Source: Bacteroidales bacterium
GTDB taxonomy: Bacteria > Bacteroidota > Bacteroidia > Bacteroidales > UBA12077
Direction of reading: 5' to 3'
DNA: 64,000 nucleotides
Assembly (NCBI GenBank): GCA_028282785.1
Contig: JANQHE010000055.1
Location: 37,161 to 101,160 of the forward strand
The first letter of the stretch is position 1, and each line of letters begins with the position of its first letter. Below the pieces are notes generated by a model. That model saw only the letters and a list, made by a program, of their open reading frames with translations. It ran no database searches and had not been told where the DNA came from. The position numbers and the translations under genes were made by a program. Below, piece after piece: positions 16,993-27,521 of this stretch.

Positions 16993-18894
16993 TTAATAAG
17001 CTCTCTGATTTTTCCCTTCAATAAAATTGATAAAAGATTTATTAACCACTTTATTTCCTCCCGGAGTTGGATATTTTCCTGTAAAATACCAGTCGCCGGT
17101 ATCATTTGGGCAAGCAGCGTGTAGATTTTCAATTGTTTGAAACACAATTTCAACATCTGCATTTACCTCTTTTGACTGTAACAATTCAGAAATTTTCGCC
17201 GATATTTCTTCAGGAGTAAAAGGCTTAAAAATTTCTTTCACATAGTTTACGATCTCTTCTTTTGGTAGATTTTCTTGTGCCTTTGACTTTTTGTAAACTT
17301 CATTTATAATCGACTCTCGTCCTGTTTCGTTTAGCAAATCGATAGCGGCTCTAAAAGCAACAAAATCTCCTAATTTGGCCATATCAATTCCATAACAATC
17401 AGGATATCTGATCTGTGGAGATGAAGAAACCACTATAATTTTCTTCGGTTTTAGGCGATCCAGTATTTTTAGAATACTTTCCCGAAGAGTTGTACCACGA
17501 ACTATTGAGTCATCAATTACCACTAAATTATCAATTCCCTCACGAACAGTTCCATAAGTAATATCGTAAACATGGCCAACTAGGTCTTTTCTTCCTTTAT
17601 CCTGAGCAATAAATGTTCTAAGCTTTATATCCTTGATAGCTATTTTTTCAACCCTGATCTTCCTAGCCATGATTTGATCGATAGCCTTATTATCCAATTT
17701 ATCTCCTAACGCTAACATCTCCTTTTTCTGTTCTTCCAGCAAATAAGTTTTTAACTCATCAACCATTCCATAGAATGCAGTTTCTGATGTATTCGGAATA
17801 AATGAAAAAACTGTATTTTCTATATCATGGTCAATGGCTTCCATGATTTGCGGAACAAGTAATCTTCCCAGCTGCTTTCTCTCCTGGTAAATATCTTTGT
17901 CGCTACCCCGGGAAAAATATATTCTTTCAAAAGAACAGGATGTTCTTTTCTGAGGTATTCTTATCTCCTCCGAGGTAATTTTTCCATCTTTTTTAATAAT
18001 TAATGCCTCGCCTGGTTTTATTTCGTTTACCGAATCAGCATCTACGTTCATTACTGTTTGAATAACCGGTCGTTCTGATGCAACCACAACAATTTCATCA
18101 TCTTTATAATAAAAGGCTGGGCGAATACCATTTGGATCACGAGTTACAAATGTATCTCCATGGCCAATAACACCTGCAATAGCATAACCTCCGTCCCAAT
18201 CTTTACTTGCTTCTCGCAATATTTTCTTAACATCCAAATCTTTTGCTATTAAAGATGAAATCTCTTTATTTTTAAAACCGTCGTTTTTATACTGACGGAA
18301 AAGCATTTGATTTTCTTCATCTAAAAAGTGTCCCACCTTTTCCAGAACAGTTACCGTATCTGAATATTCCTTCGGATGCTGACCCAGTTCTATCAAAACT
18401 TTAAAAAGCTCATCCACATTGGTCATATTGAAATTCCCCGCTAACATAAGCGTTCTTGATTTCCAATTATTCTCACGCATTAATGGTTGAACTAACTCAA
18501 CATCGTCTCCACCAAAAGTTCCGTAACGTAAATGACCCAAATAAACTTCCGAAGCCGATGGCAAGTTCTCTTTTGCCCATAATGGGTCGTTCAATAAATC
18601 CGGACTTTTGTCCTGCACTTTTTCATGATGCCCGTTTACCTCTGCAAACACCTCTTTAATAGGAGCCTGTCCATTCGATCTGAATCGATGTATGTATTTT
18701 TTTCCGGGATCAAGATCAAACTTAAGTGTTGCCAAACCGGCACCATCCTGTCCCCGGTTATGCTGCTTTTCCATCAATAAATATAGCTTCTGCAACCCAT
18801 ACATCCACGATCCATATTTGGATTGGTAATATTCTAATGGTTTTAACAACCGGATTAAGGCAATTCCACACTCATGTTTTATTTGATCACTCAT
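16993..18894 (-). CDS. PurF-like class II glutamine amidotransferase/phosphoribosyltransferase (long Bacteroidota form)
   Basis: 633 residues from the internal ATG (MSDQIKHECGIA), chosen because PurF enzymes carry a short propeptide before the catalytic N-terminal Cys (here C9 in ECGIAL); an ATG 11 codons upstream would lengthen it implausibly. The N-terminal glutaminase half includes GHLRYGTFGG and GNFNMTNVDEL. The C-terminal phosphoribosyltransferase half has the PRPP loop LVVIDDSIVRGTTLRES near residue 480. It catalyses, or derives from, the first step of purine synthesis (PRPP plus glutamine to phosphoribosylamine). It is longer than the roughly 470-residue canonical PurF; Bacteroidota often carry both forms, so its exact role is uncertain. 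Confidence 0.82.
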   Translation of the reverse strand: MSDQIKHECGIALIRLLKPLEYYQSKYGSWMYGLQKLYLLMEKQHNRGQDGAGLATLKFDLDPGKKYIHRFRSNGQAPIKEVFAEVNGHHEKVQDKSPDLLNDPLWAKENLPSASEVYLGHLRYGTFGGDDVELVQPLMRENNWKSRTLMLAGNFNMTNVDELFKVLIELGQHPKEYSDTVTVLEKVGHFLDEENQMLFRQYKNDGFKNKEISSLIAKDLDVKKILREASKDWDGGYAIAGVIGHGDTFVTRDPNGIRPAFYYKDDEIVVVASERPVIQTVMNVDADSVNEIKPGEALIIKKDGKITSEEIRIPQKRTSCSFERIYFSRGSDKDIYQERKQLGRLLVPQIMEAIDHDIENTVFSFIPNTSETAFYGMVDELKTYLLEEQKKEMLALGDKLDNKAIDQIMARKIRVEKIAIKDIKLRTFIAQDKGRKDLVGHVYDITYGTVREGIDNLVVIDDSIVRGTTLRESILKILDRLKPKKIIVVSSSPQIRYPDCYGIDMAKLGDFVAFRAAIDLLNETGRESIINEVYKKSKAQENLPKEEIVNYVKEIFKPFTPEEISAKISELLQSKEVNADVEIVFQTIENLHAACPNDTGDWYFTGKYPTPGGNKVVNKSFINFIEGKNQRAY

Positions 18895-19085
18895 TATAAT
18901 TGAATTTGCTAGGTATATTAAACACAAAAAAACAAGCTTTGTTACGAATCATCAACAAAATTCTTGTTTTTAGTATATTATAAATATAAATTATTTGTCT
19001 TAATAAATCTTCGTTCTGTATGTCAATGTGCTTATCTATTTTAACTACTTCTCTTTTATATGATAAACCTGACATAATTTAAAAT

Positions 19086-19556
19086 TTATTCATCTAATTC
19101 CGGATAGTTAATTTTATCCGGAACAATAAACGCTGAACGAAAATACTTTTTGATTTGATTAAAATCCTTTAAAGCATCTACTCTATTTCTGTAATCTCCA
19201 ACTAACACTCTAAAATAAGGGCTAACATATTCGCGATAAATCGGGATTTCCGGAAAAAGTTCATAAAACCTAGCCTTAGTGGATTGTGACTGTTCTCTTG
19301 CTCCACTTCCTAAATCAGCATATATTCTAATTCTATATCCCGAAATTCCTCCCTCACGCTTATTTCGTTCTACATGATTATAAACAAGATCATTTATTCT
19401 TATATCCTGAAATATGACAACCTCGCCATTTCCTGTTTCTTGTAGCTTAACAAATACATTTTGCGACGAATTCGACTCAGTTTCGATCTGTGCAAAAAGA
19501 GACAAATTAAATATTACAGAAATTATAATAGTTAATAGAAATTTGGATTTTGTCAT
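19086..19556 (-). CDS. SPOR-domain secreted protein
   Basis: 156 residues with an N-terminal signal peptide (MTKSKFLLTIIISVIFNLSLFA). The second half reads as a SPOR domain: GYRIRIYADLGSGAREQS, then YVSPYFRVLVGDYRNRVDALKDFNQIKKYFRSAFIV, the paired beta-alpha-beta pattern that binds denuded peptidoglycan glycan strands at division sites. Probably periplasmic. It stands alone between the PurF-like gene and a LEA lipoprotein gene, both also leftward. Confidence 0.85.
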   Translation of the reverse strand: MTKSKFLLTIIISVIFNLSLFAQIETESNSSQNVFVKLQETGNGEVVIFQDIRINDLVYNHVERNKREGGISGYRIRIYADLGSGAREQSQSTKARFYELFPEIPIYREYVSPYFRVLVGDYRNRVDALKDFNQIKKYFRSAFIVPDKINYPELDE

Positions 19557-19624
19557 ATTTTTCTAAATTACGCTACAAAAATAATATTTTTTTCTAATAA
19601 TAGATAATTATCACTTGTTAAGAA

Positions 19625-20077
19625 CTAAATGCTAACACTTTGTTTTTCTGATACTTCTATAGTTTTTCCTCTCAACAATGCTTTTACTTTTATGGTACCT
19701 GATATTTCCATATCAATTTTTTTTGCTTTACGCAGCCGATAAAAAGTTGTTAAACCAGCAACTGCATTTTTTAAGTATATGTCAACTACTAAATTATGAA
19801 TCTCATCAGATTTGGCAGGAATAACCACTTCTTTTGAATTTTTCATCTTTCCCAAGTAATTTCCATTAATAGAAACATCCAGATCCATAGATTTAATTTT
19901 TATTTTATACCCATTAGGGTTAGAAACCGGAACTTCTAATTCAAGGCTGATCTTATTATCAACCATTCCTTTGAAATTTACATTATTCACATCTCCAATA
20001 TTAACAGCTTTAAATGCATTACAACTACTTAGTAATGTAACAATTGCTATTAATCCTAATAAATGTTTTATTTTCAT
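19625..20077 (-). CDS. LEA type 2 family lipoprotein
   Basis: 150 residues starting with a lipoprotein signal peptide (LLGLIAIVTLLSSC, lipidated Cys19). The mature part is a single LEA_2 (WHy-like) beta-sandwich: LEVPVSNPNGYKIKIKSMDLDVSINGNYLG followed by an amphipathic KAVVVPA-like strand set. These proteins are small envelope lipoproteins of unknown biochemical role, widespread in Bacteroidota. It lies 28 bases downstream of glpK and may be read from it. Confidence 0.82.
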   Translation of the reverse strand: MKIKHLLGLIAIVTLLSSCNAFKAVNIGDVNNVNFKGMVDNKISLELEVPVSNPNGYKIKIKSMDLDVSINGNYLGKMKNSKEVVIPAKSDEIHNLVVDIYLKNAVAGLTTFYRLRKAKKIDMEISGTIKVKALLRGKTIEVSEKQSVSI

Positions 20078-20105
20078 TGTTTTATTTCTTTTCTATTTTA
20101 TTATA

Positions 20106-21596
20106 CTATTGTTGCCAGTTCATGGCTTTTTCTACCGCTTTTAACCAGCCTGAATAAAGTTTTTTACGTTTTTCTTCTTTCATAAACGGTTTAAATGCAC
20201 AATCTATTTCGCGATTTTTAATCATATCTTTTATTGTCCACAAATCTATTGCCAAACCTGCAAATAATGCAGCTCCTAAAGCTGTAGTTTCTACATTTTT
20301 AGGTCGATTTACCTCAGAATCTAAAATATCAGCCTGAAATTGCATTAAAAAATTATTAGTACTGGCCCCACCATCAACATTTAATGATTTTAAATCGATA
20401 CCTGAATCCTTTTCCATTGCTTTTAACACATCCATAGTTTGATAGGCTAAAGACTCTAATGTAGAACGAACAATATGCTTATCTGTTACACCTTGAGTAA
20501 GTCCAAGAATTGCTCCCCTTGCATACATATCCCAATACGGAGCGCCTAATCCGGTAAAAGCCGGAACAACGTAAACTTCTTCAGTATCTTCAACCTCCAT
20601 AGCAATTTCTTCGGATTGTTTTGCACTTTTAATCAGGTTTAGTGCATCACGGAGCCATTTTATGGCTGCACCAGCAATAAATACACTTCCTTCAAGAGCA
20701 TAACTGATTTCTCCATTTAATCCCCATGCTATGGTTGTTAATAGTCCTGATTTTGAATTTATAATCTGATCACCAGTGTTCATTAACATGAAACAACCTG
20801 TTCCATATGTATTTTTAGCCATACCTTTCTCGACACAAGCCTGGCCAAATAAAGCTGCTTGTTGATCTCCGGCTATTCCTGCTATTGGAATTTCCGTTCC
20901 AAAAATTTCCTTTTCTGTATAACCGTAAATTTCAGATGAACTTTTTACTTGCGGTAGAATATTTTCAGGAATTTCAAAAAGCTCCAACAGGTTCTTATCC
21001 CATTGTAATTCTTTTATATTGAAAAGCATTGTTCTGGAAGCATTAGAATAATCTGTAACATGTACTTTACCTCCTGTCAATTTCCAAACCAGCCAGGTAT
21101 CAATTGTGCCGACCAGGATTTCACCCTTTTTAGCTTTCTCCTTAACTCCCGGAACTACATTTACGATCCAATGAATTTTAGTCGCAGAAAAATATGAATC
21201 AATTATTAATCCTGTATTCTCCCGAATATAATCACTCCAACCTTCATCCTGAAGTTTCTTGCATAAATCTGCAGTTCTTTTATCTTGCCAAACTATTGCT
21301 CTATATACGGGTATACCTGTTTTTTTATCCCAAACAACAATTGTTTCTCTCTGATTTGCAATTCCAATTGCGCCTACATCTGAGGCATTTATTTTTGCTT
21401 TTTCAATAAGTTGTTTTGCAGTATATATTTGAGAATCCCAAATCTCTAATGGCTCATGTTCCACCCAACCAGCTTTAGGGTAATACTGGTCAAATTCTTT
21501 TTGTTCCAATGATACAACATTGAACTTGGAGTCAAACAACAATGACCTTGAACTAGAGGTTCCCTGATCTAAAGATAATATGTATTTTTTCTCCAT
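20106..21596 (-). CDS. glpK: Glycerol kinase GlpK
   Basis: 496 residues from [18 protein letters not shown]; the longer frame adds ten residues upstream with no homology. It phosphorylates glycerol to sn-glycerol 3-phosphate. FGGY-kinase features are the N-terminal phosphate-binding [14 protein letters not shown] near residue 92, the [13 protein letters not shown] segment near 255, TYGTGCFML, and [19 protein letters not shown] near 400. Length is standard. No glycerol facilitator or glycerol-3-phosphate dehydrogenase is adjacent. Confidence 0.95.
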   Translation of the reverse strand: MEKKYILSLDQGTSSSRSLLFDSKFNVVSLEQKEFDQYYPKAGWVEHEPLEIWDSQIYTAKQLIEKAKINASDVGAIGIANQRETIVVWDKKTGIPVYRAIVWQDKRTADLCKKLQDEGWSDYIRENTGLIIDSYFSATKIHWIVNVVPGVKEKAKKGEILVGTIDTWLVWKLTGGKVHVTDYSNASRTMLFNIKELQWDKNLLELFEIPENILPQVKSSSEIYGYTEKEIFGTEIPIAGIAGDQQAALFGQACVEKGMAKNTYGTGCFMLMNTGDQIINSKSGLLTTIAWGLNGEISYALEGSVFIAGAAIKWLRDALNLIKSAKQSEEIAMEVEDTEEVYVVPAFTGLGAPYWDMYARGAILGLTQGVTDKHIVRSTLESLAYQTMDVLKAMEKDSGIDLKSLNVDGGASTNNFLMQFQADILDSEVNRPKNVETTALGAALFAGLAIDLWTIKDMIKNREIDCAFKPFMKEEKRKKLYSGWLKAVEKAMNWQQ

Positions 21597-21657
21597 TTTA
21601 TAAAATTTGGGATGGTAAAAATACAAATAATAAATTGTGAATTTGATAAAATAAAAA

Positions 21658-21683
21658 AGGTCATTTCTAATAAGAAATGACCT
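21658..21683 (-). terminator. Rho-independent terminator downstream of yebC
   Basis: Perfect 11-bp stem (AGGTCATTTCT/AGAAATGACCT) with a 4-base loop, followed in the minus direction by TTTTTATTTT. It separates yebC from glpK, which must therefore have its own promoter. Confidence 0.88.
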
Positions 21684-21705
21684 AATATTTTATCATAATT
21701 TCGTA

Positions 21706-22449
21706 TTATTCCATTGCAGCAGCTACCTCATCAGTAAGCTCTAAGCTATGATATACATTTTGAACATCATCGTCATCTTCAAATGCATCGATCATTTTTA
21801 GAACTTTCAATGCAGAGTCAACATCTAAAGCTTTTGTATCATTAGGAATACGTTGTAAGCCTGCATTTTCAACCTCGATATTCATGGAATCTAATTTTTT
21901 CTGCGCGCTACCGAAATCTTCTTTTGCTGTAGTTATTGTAATTAATCCTTCATCAACCTCAATATCCTCCGCACCAGCGTCAATCATTTCAAGTTCCAGT
22001 TCTTCTATATCCATTCCTTCAGGAACCGGAAAAGTGAAAATACCCTTCGTATCAAATAAGAACGTCAATGAACCATTTTTCCCTAAATTTCCACCATACT
22101 TGGTAAAGATTGCTCTTACATTACTTACTGTTCTGTTTTTATTATCCGTCAAACAGTCAACAAACACGGCAATACCATTCATAGCATATCCTTCAAAAGA
22201 CATTTCCTCCAGATTATCTCCTTCTTTATCGGCTTTACTAATTGCACGCTCTACATTATCTTTAGGCATGTTAACACCCTTAGCATTATTCATTGCCAAT
22301 CTCAATCGCGGATTTGCCTCCGGATCTGGGCCACTTTCTTTTACCGCAACAGCTATTTCCTTAACTATTTTTGAGAACATCTTTGACCTTTTAGCGTCTG
22401 CTGCACCCTTCTTCCTTTTAATGGTTGACCATTTACTGTGACCTGACAT
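21706..22449 (-). CDS. yebC: YebC/PmpR family protein
   Basis: 247 residues starting MSGHSKWSTIKRKKGAADAKR, the invariant N-terminus of the family, with the second signature AMNNAKGVNMPKDNVERAISKA near 50-71 and GYAMNGIAVFVDCLTDNKNRT near 86-106. Long described as a transcriptional regulator; more recent work on YebC-type proteins links them to translation through polyproline stretches. Cytosolic. It is transcribed divergently from miaB and closed by a strong terminator. Confidence 0.95.
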   Translation of the reverse strand: MSGHSKWSTIKRKKGAADAKRSKMFSKIVKEIAVAVKESGPDPEANPRLRLAMNNAKGVNMPKDNVERAISKADKEGDNLEEMSFEGYAMNGIAVFVDCLTDNKNRTVSNVRAIFTKYGGNLGKNGSLTFLFDTKGIFTFPVPEGMDIEELELEMIDAGAEDIEVDEGLITITTAKEDFGSAQKKLDSMNIEVENAGLQRIPNDTKALDVDSALKVLKMIDAFEDDDDVQNVYHSLELTDEVAAAME

Positions 22450-22607
22450 ATCGATAATAAATTAATGTTATTAAAATTTTTAACGGACATAAAATTACTA
22501 AATTTTAGAAATATACATAAATCGCGAATTAGAAAATAAATCAGATAAAAAAGTCCTTTTTTACTATAATGATATACGGAATTTTAACCCTTCCTTATAA
22601 TTTTTAA

Positions 22608-22615
22608 TAAATTTG
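22608..22615 (+). promoter_or_regulatory. Bacteroidota -7 promoter box for miaB
   Basis: TAAATTTG matches TAnnTTTG, 25 bases before the miaB start codon. No clear -33 TTG is seen at the expected distance. Confidence 0.4.
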
Positions 22616-22640
22616 CACTGAATTTAATATTAAGAAATTT

Positions 22641-23975
22641 ATGGGCAAGTCTCAAAATTTATATATAGAAACATATGGATGCCAAATGAATGTGGCAGAT
22701 AGTGAGGTTGTGGCTTCTGTTTTGAAAGAGAAGGGATATGACGTAACCGAAGATATAAACGAAGCGGATATTATTTTAGTTAATACATGCTCTATTAGAG
22801 AAAATGCGGAGCAAAGAGTTTGGGGCAGATTAAATGTTTTTAAGCAAATAAAAAAGAAAAAACCAGAGCTTACTGTTGGTGTAATTGGTTGTATGGCAGA
22901 AAGGCTAAAAGAACAACTTATTGAAAAAGAAAAAACAGTAGATATAGTTGTTGGTCCGGATGCATACAGAGATCTTCCTAATTTATTAGAAACTGCTGAA
23001 TCCGGACAAAAAGCTGTAAATGTAATTCTCTCAAAAGAAGAAACTTATGCTGACATAAGTCCTGTCAGATTAGATAAAAACAGAATTTCGGCATTTGTTT
23101 CAATTATGAGAGGTTGTAACAATATGTGTTCGTATTGTATTGTGCCATATGTAAGAGGTGGTGAAAGAAGCCGTAATCCGGAATCCATAATAAAAGAGGT
23201 TGAAGATCTTTATAAAAAAGGCTATAAGGAAGTTACATTAATTGGACAAAATGTTGATTCCTATTTATGGGAAAACGAAAATAAAGAACAGGTAAAATTT
23301 GCTCAACTTCTTGAATTGACTGCTAAGGTAAATCCGGAATTAAGAATACGTTTTTCAACATCTCATCCAAAAGACATGTCGGATGAGGTTCTTTATACCA
23401 TGGCAATGTATAACAATATTTGTAATCATATTCATTTACCGGCCCAATCCGGAAGTACAAGAGTATTGGAACAGATGAAGCGAGGTTATACGCGTGAGTG
23501 GTATTTAGATAGAATTGAAGCTATAAGAAGAATTTTACCGGATTGCGCAATATCTACCGATATCATGTGCGGATTTCCCGGAGAAACTGAAGAAGATCAC
23601 CAGGAGACTTTAAGTTTAATGGAGGAATCAAAATATGATTTTGCATATATGTTTAAGTATTCGGAACGACCTAAAACATACGCTGCCCGACATTTAAAGG
23701 ATGATATTTCTGAAGGTACCAAAACCAGAAGACTTACCGAAATAATTGATCTTCAAAACAAATTATCGGAAAAAAGTAAAAAAGCTGATTTAGGTAAGGT
23801 TTTTGAAGTACTTGTTGAAGGTGTATCAAAGAAATCTTCGGATCATTTATTTGGCAGAAATTCCCAAAATAAGGTTGTTGTATTTCCAAAACATAATTTC
23901 AAAGCTGGAGATTATGTTTTTGTTGAGATAACAGAATGTACTTCGGCAACGCTAATTGGTATTCCTGTAAATTAA
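22641..23975 (+). CDS. miaB: tRNA-2-methylthio-N6-dimethylallyladenosine synthase MiaB
   Basis: 444-residue radical-SAM methylthiotransferase that adds the 2-methylthio group to i6A37 of tRNAs reading UNN codons. Domains in order: UPF0004 with three Fe-S ligands C14, C50 and C84; a radical SAM domain with the CxxxCxxC ligands C159, C163 and C166 ([21 protein letters not shown]); and a C-terminal TRAM domain (about 380-442). The Arg-rich VRGGERSR after the cluster motif fits MiaB better than RimO or MtaB. A single gene with its own promoter and a hairpin terminator. Confidence 0.95.
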   Translation: MGKSQNLYIETYGCQMNVADSEVVASVLKEKGYDVTEDINEADIILVNTCSIRENAEQRVWGRLNVFKQIKKKKPELTVGVIGCMAERLKEQLIEKEKTVDIVVGPDAYRDLPNLLETAESGQKAVNVILSKEETYADISPVRLDKNRISAFVSIMRGCNNMCSYCIVPYVRGGERSRNPESIIKEVEDLYKKGYKEVTLIGQNVDSYLWENENKEQVKFAQLLELTAKVNPELRIRFSTSHPKDMSDEVLYTMAMYNNICNHIHLPAQSGSTRVLEQMKRGYTREWYLDRIEAIRRILPDCAISTDIMCGFPGETEEDHQETLSLMEESKYDFAYMFKYSERPKTYAARHLKDDISEGTKTRRLTEIIDLQNKLSEKSKKADLGKVFEVLVEGVSKKSSDHLFGRNSQNKVVVFPKHNFKAGDYVFVEITECTSATLIGIPVN

Positions 23976-23984
23976 AATAAAAAA

Positions 23985-24002
23985 GGGCTGAAGTGTCAGC
24001 CC
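23985..24002. terminator. Terminator between convergent miaB and the STAS gene
   Basis: Stem GGGCTGA/TCAGCCC with AGTG loop. On the minus strand it is followed by TTTTTTATTTT, so it mainly ends the leftward STAS gene, whose stop lies 8 bases away; on the plus strand only a weak T-rich stretch follows. Confidence 0.75.
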
Positions 24003-24009
24003 TGTATAT

Positions 24010-24315
24010 TTAGTTTAGTTGAAATACGTGATCAAGCTCTACTAGTTTTATTAACTCAACCAATTCATCAGAAAGATTGATTAGCTTTAAGCTTGAATTA
24101 TTCATTTTAGCTGTCTTGTACAAGCTTAATAATGTTTCAAACCCTGCACTATCAACAAATTTAATACCATTAAGGTTTAATGTAAGAATTGATCCTGATT
24201 GACTAACTAATGGCAATAATTGTTGTTCTACTTCTTTCGAATTCAAGATATTCAGCCTCGTCATATTAAAGAAAGAAGCTAAATAAGTGTTCTCTATGTG
24301 ATCAACTGTTATCAT
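24010..24315 (-). CDS. STAS-domain protein (anti-sigma factor antagonist-like)
   Basis: 101 residues forming a lone STAS domain. The loop FVDSAGFETLL (about residues 53-63) carries the Ser (S56) at the position phosphorylated in SpoIIAA/RsbV-type antagonists. No anti-sigma kinase, PP2C phosphatase or sigma factor lies nearby, so its partner is unknown. Single-gene unit with a hairpin terminator. Confidence 0.82.
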   Translation of the reverse strand: MITVDHIENTYLASFFNMTRLNILNSKEVEQQLLPLVSQSGSILTLNLNGIKFVDSAGFETLLSLYKTAKMNNSSLKLINLSDELVELIKLVELDHVFQLN

Positions 24316-24623
24316 AAAATTTTTGTGTTGTTTAACGTTGTGAAAATACGATCTATAGCTTAATTAAATATTTAATTGAATTTTAAGTTTTCAACAATAT
24401 AAGTTGAAGTTTTCAACTCAAAAGTGAAGTTAACATTACTTCTTAAAAAGAGTATACAAAGTTCGTTCCAAGAATATTCAAATTATAAAAACGAAGAACT
24501 TACCTGTCTAAATAACTAATTTTCTGATATTTTTATTTGGAATAGGGTATTTTACATATTATTCATCTTAGGTATAGAAAACGATTAAAACCAAAAAATA
24601 AGTTAAATTAAAATACAAAGATT
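24316..24623. other. Divergent intergenic region, no gene seen
   Basis: 308 bases, very AT-rich, between the leftward STAS gene and the rightward Trp-repeat protein gene. It must hold two promoters, but no exact TAnnTTTG box is present on either strand; the nearest on the plus side is TATTTTAC about 75 bases before the start codon. No small ORF with a convincing leader or RNA structure was found. Confidence 0.5.
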
Positions 24624-25577
24624 ATGAAAACAATAATTAAATTAATGATCGGAATCGTGTTGACAACATTTATATGTATAAATGCAAATGCTCAACCAAA
24701 ATCAGAAATACCTGATGATAATAAACCAAAAATGAATTGGTCCGGTGCAGATACTCTGTATACATTCCAGTTCAGCTCTGCTACTAATTCCTGGGACTAT
24801 TTCCAAAGGGAAATAAGAAGATTTGATAATAACAATAATCCAACCGAAAATTTTGTTCAGGTATGGAATAATCAAGCTCAGAATTGGGCCAATTATTTAA
24901 GAGTTAATTACGCTTATGATGAAAAAGGAAACGAAATTGAAGAAATTACTCAACAATGGGATAATGCTACTAATAATTGGGTTAATGCTCGTTTAAAAAC
25001 CACTACTTATAAAGGTAGGCACAAAGAAGAAGTTTTATTTCAACAATGGAAAAAGCCTACTAATGAATGGTTTAATATTATGAAGTATTTAATTAAATAC
25101 AATGATAATGGAGATAAAAATAGTATTATTATTAAGCTTTACAACGGTGTTACTAAAGGCTGGGATAACCATAAGAAATATTTAATGGAATTTGACACTC
25201 CTTACTCTCCTCCATCTGTTGTTGTAGCAAAATCTTGGATTAGCCACGAATGGAACAAAGAAGGCAAATACACTATCGAATATAACTGGAGAGGCGATAA
25301 AACCCTTGAAACTAGGTACACATGGAACAAGAGTATGGAAACATGGTTAGAAGGAATTATGCTTGAAATGTACTATGATAAAAAAGGAAATCAGACTGAG
25401 TATATAGAAATGAAATATGACTATGCTAATAAAAATTGGGTAAATTTCAATAGATACACAGCAGCCTATAATGAAAAAGGTTACATGACAGAGAAAAGTG
25501 AATACATTTGGAATAGAGCAACCAGTCAATGGGAAATTAAAGGTCAATATAAATTCACAACTGATACTAAGATCTAA
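24624..25577 (+). CDS. Secreted protein with about nine 31-residue Trp-rich repeats
   Basis: 317 residues with a signal peptide (IIKLMIGIVLTTFICINANA). The mature protein is almost entirely a tandem array with a period near 31 residues and consensus xxxWxNxxxYxxxYDxxGNxxExxxxxW: repeat starts include TNSWDYF, AQNWANY, TNNWVNA, TNEWFNI, TKGWDNH, METWLEG, NKNWVNF and TSQWEIK. The YDxxGN element recalls RHS/YD-type beta repeats, but no RHS core is present, and no C-terminal sorting signal is seen. Probably periplasmic or surface-exposed, function unknown. Monocistronic, with a strong terminator shared with aspS. Confidence 0.8.
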   Translation: MKTIIKLMIGIVLTTFICINANAQPKSEIPDDNKPKMNWSGADTLYTFQFSSATNSWDYFQREIRRFDNNNNPTENFVQVWNNQAQNWANYLRVNYAYDEKGNEIEEITQQWDNATNNWVNARLKTTTYKGRHKEEVLFQQWKKPTNEWFNIMKYLIKYNDNGDKNSIIIKLYNGVTKGWDNHKKYLMEFDTPYSPPSVVVAKSWISHEWNKEGKYTIEYNWRGDKTLETRYTWNKSMETWLEGIMLEMYYDKKGNQTEYIEMKYDYANKNWVNFNRYTAAYNEKGYMTEKSEYIWNRATSQWEIKGQYKFTTDTKI

Positions 25578-25608
25578 TCATCACAATAATGCTTTATTAA
25601 CTAAAAAG

Positions 25609-25632
25609 AGTTCCAACATGGAACTTTTTTTT
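25609..25632. terminator. Bidirectional terminator between the repeat-protein gene and aspS
   Basis: Stem AGTTCCA/TGGAACT with a 3-base loop, followed on the plus strand by eight T residues and on the minus strand by CTTTTT. Its last base is the first base of the aspS stop codon region. Confidence 0.82.
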
Positions 25633-27380
25633 CATTTTTTCAAAATCAACATTAGTTCATCCAATTGTTTTTTATCAATTTGAGATGGAGAATCAATCAT
25701 TACATCCCGGCCCGAATTATTTTTAGGGAATGCAATGTAATCTCTAATTGATTCCGATCCGCCAAACACAGAACACCACCTATCAAATCCAAAAGCAATT
25801 CCTCCATGAGGAGGCGCACCAAACTTAAATGCATCTAATAAAAATCCAAATTTATCTTCTGACTCCTCTTTTGAAATTCCAAGCGCTTCAAACATTTTTT
25901 TCTGTAGATCCGAGTTATAAATTCTTATCGAGCCACCGCCAATTTCAACACCATTAATAACAAAGTCATACGCATTTGCTCTCATTTTACCAGGATCCGT
26001 TCCGAACAGTTCTATATCTTCATCTTTTGGTGATGTAAACGGATGATGCTTAGCAAAATATCTTTGCTCTTCCTCATCCCATTCCAAAAGTGGAAAGTCC
26101 ATTACCCAACAAGGTGCAAATTTATCTTTATCTCTAAGATCCAGCCTGTTACCCATTTCTAATCTCAATTCATTTAATGCATTTAAAGTAGAGTTTTTAC
26201 TTCCTGCTAATATTAATAAAAGATCTCCTTGCTTAGCATTAAATAAATCGGTCCACATTTTTAAATCTTCTTGCGAGAAAAATTTATCAACAGATGATTT
26301 ATAAGATCCATCTTCATTACATTTAACATAAACCAAGCCTTTTGCTCCAACTTGTGGTCTTTGCACAAATTTTGTTAATTCATCTAATTGCTTTCTGGAA
26401 TAATTAGCACATTCCTTCGCATTTATTCCCCCAATGTATTCGGCATCATCAAAAACTTTAAATCCCTTGCCCTGGACATTTTCCGTAATTTCAACAAATT
26501 TCATATCAAACCTTAAATCCGGCTTATCCGAACCATAATATTTCATAGCATCCTGATATGAAATTCTTGGAAATTTTTCATTGTAGGTGATTCCCTTTAC
26601 CTCATAAAATAAGTGCTTTGCTAATTTCTCAAATGTGTTAAGGATATCCTCTTGATCTACAAAAGACATTTCACAATCAATCTGTGTAAATTCGGGCTGT
26701 CGGTCAGCTCTTAAATCTTCATCCCTAAAACATTTTACAATCTGAAAATATTTATCAAATCCGGATATCATCAACAACTGTTTAAATGTTTGAGGAGACT
26801 GTGGTAATGCATAGAATTCTCCTAAATTCATTCTTGAGGGCACAACAAAATCCCGAGCTCCTTCAGGTGTAGATTTAATTAAATAAGGTGTTTCTATTTC
26901 CATAAAGTTTTCACCATCCAAAAACTTTCGAATCTCTTGTCCCATTCTATGGCGCAATTCTAAATTTTTACGAACCGGATTTCTCCTGAGGTCCAGGTAT
27001 CTATATTTCATTCGAAGTTCATCTCCACCGTCTGTTTCGTCCTCAATAGTAAAAGGAGGTATTTCTGATTTATTTAAAATGCTTAACCCGTTAACCACAA
27101 TTTCAATCTCACCGGTAGGCATTTTTGGATTCTTACTACTACGTTCAATCACCTTTCCATTCACTTGCACAACAAACTCTCTTCCTAGTGATTCCACTTT
27201 TTGCTTTAATTCATCCGAAATGTTCTCATCGAAAACTAATTGAGTTAATCCATAACGATCTCTTAAAGTAATAAATGTCATACCGCCAAGCTTTCTAATT
27301 GTTTGAATCCATCCACTAAGTATAACATCCTGATTAACATTATTAATTCTTAGTTCACCGCAATTATGTGTCCTATACAT
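25632..27380 (-). CDS. aspS: Aspartyl-tRNA synthetase
   Basis: 582 residues from [11 protein letters not shown]; six extra codons upstream are not conserved. Class II synthetase: OB-fold anticodon-binding domain (about 1-110, with [22 protein letters not shown]), catalytic motif 2 ([19 protein letters not shown], about 210-230), the bacterial GAD insertion (about 290-400), and motif 3 (GIAFGFDRW, about 530-545). It charges tRNA-Asp. Length is normal for the bacterial type. No operon partner. Confidence 0.97.
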   Translation of the reverse strand: MYRTHNCGELRINNVNQDVILSGWIQTIRKLGGMTFITLRDRYGLTQLVFDENISDELKQKVESLGREFVVQVNGKVIERSSKNPKMPTGEIEIVVNGLSILNKSEIPPFTIEDETDGGDELRMKYRYLDLRRNPVRKNLELRHRMGQEIRKFLDGENFMEIETPYLIKSTPEGARDFVVPSRMNLGEFYALPQSPQTFKQLLMISGFDKYFQIVKCFRDEDLRADRQPEFTQIDCEMSFVDQEDILNTFEKLAKHLFYEVKGITYNEKFPRISYQDAMKYYGSDKPDLRFDMKFVEITENVQGKGFKVFDDAEYIGGINAKECANYSRKQLDELTKFVQRPQVGAKGLVYVKCNEDGSYKSSVDKFFSQEDLKMWTDLFNAKQGDLLLILAGSKNSTLNALNELRLEMGNRLDLRDKDKFAPCWVMDFPLLEWDEEEQRYFAKHHPFTSPKDEDIELFGTDPGKMRANAYDFVINGVEIGGGSIRIYNSDLQKKMFEALGISKEESEDKFGFLLDAFKFGAPPHGGIAFGFDRWCSVFGGSESIRDYIAFPKNNSGRDVMIDSPSQIDKKQLDELMLILKK

Positions 27381-27493
27381 TATTTTAAAATTTAGCAAAA
27401 TTTATAATCTAATTGAATTGCGAAAATAGGATTTTATTTCCTTTTTAAAAATCTGATATTACGAATTATTAAACAAATCTGACAATAAAGAGT

Positions 27494-27501
27494 TATATTT
27501 G
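27494..27501 (+). promoter_or_regulatory. Bacteroidota -7 promoter box for tadA
   Basis: TATATTTG matches TAnnTTTG, 20 bases before the chosen tadA start. No clear -33 element. Confidence 0.38.
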
Positions 27502-27521
27502 AATCGCTTAATTTGTTAATC

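Noticed and set aside
18895..19075. Upstream extension of the PurF-like protein and a 62-codon frame before it
   Set aside because: The catalytic Cys needs a short propeptide, fixing the start at 18894; the 62-codon frame has no homology signal and lies in the leader.
21884..22441. 185-codon open frame antisense to yebC
   Set aside because: Lies entirely within yebC on the opposite strand, has Ser/Pro-rich composition of a shadow frame and no recognisable domain.
24624..25577. Trp-repeat protein as a type IX secretion cargo or RHS toxin
   Set aside because: No C-terminal sorting domain, no RHS core or toxin tail; the protein ends within a repeat.
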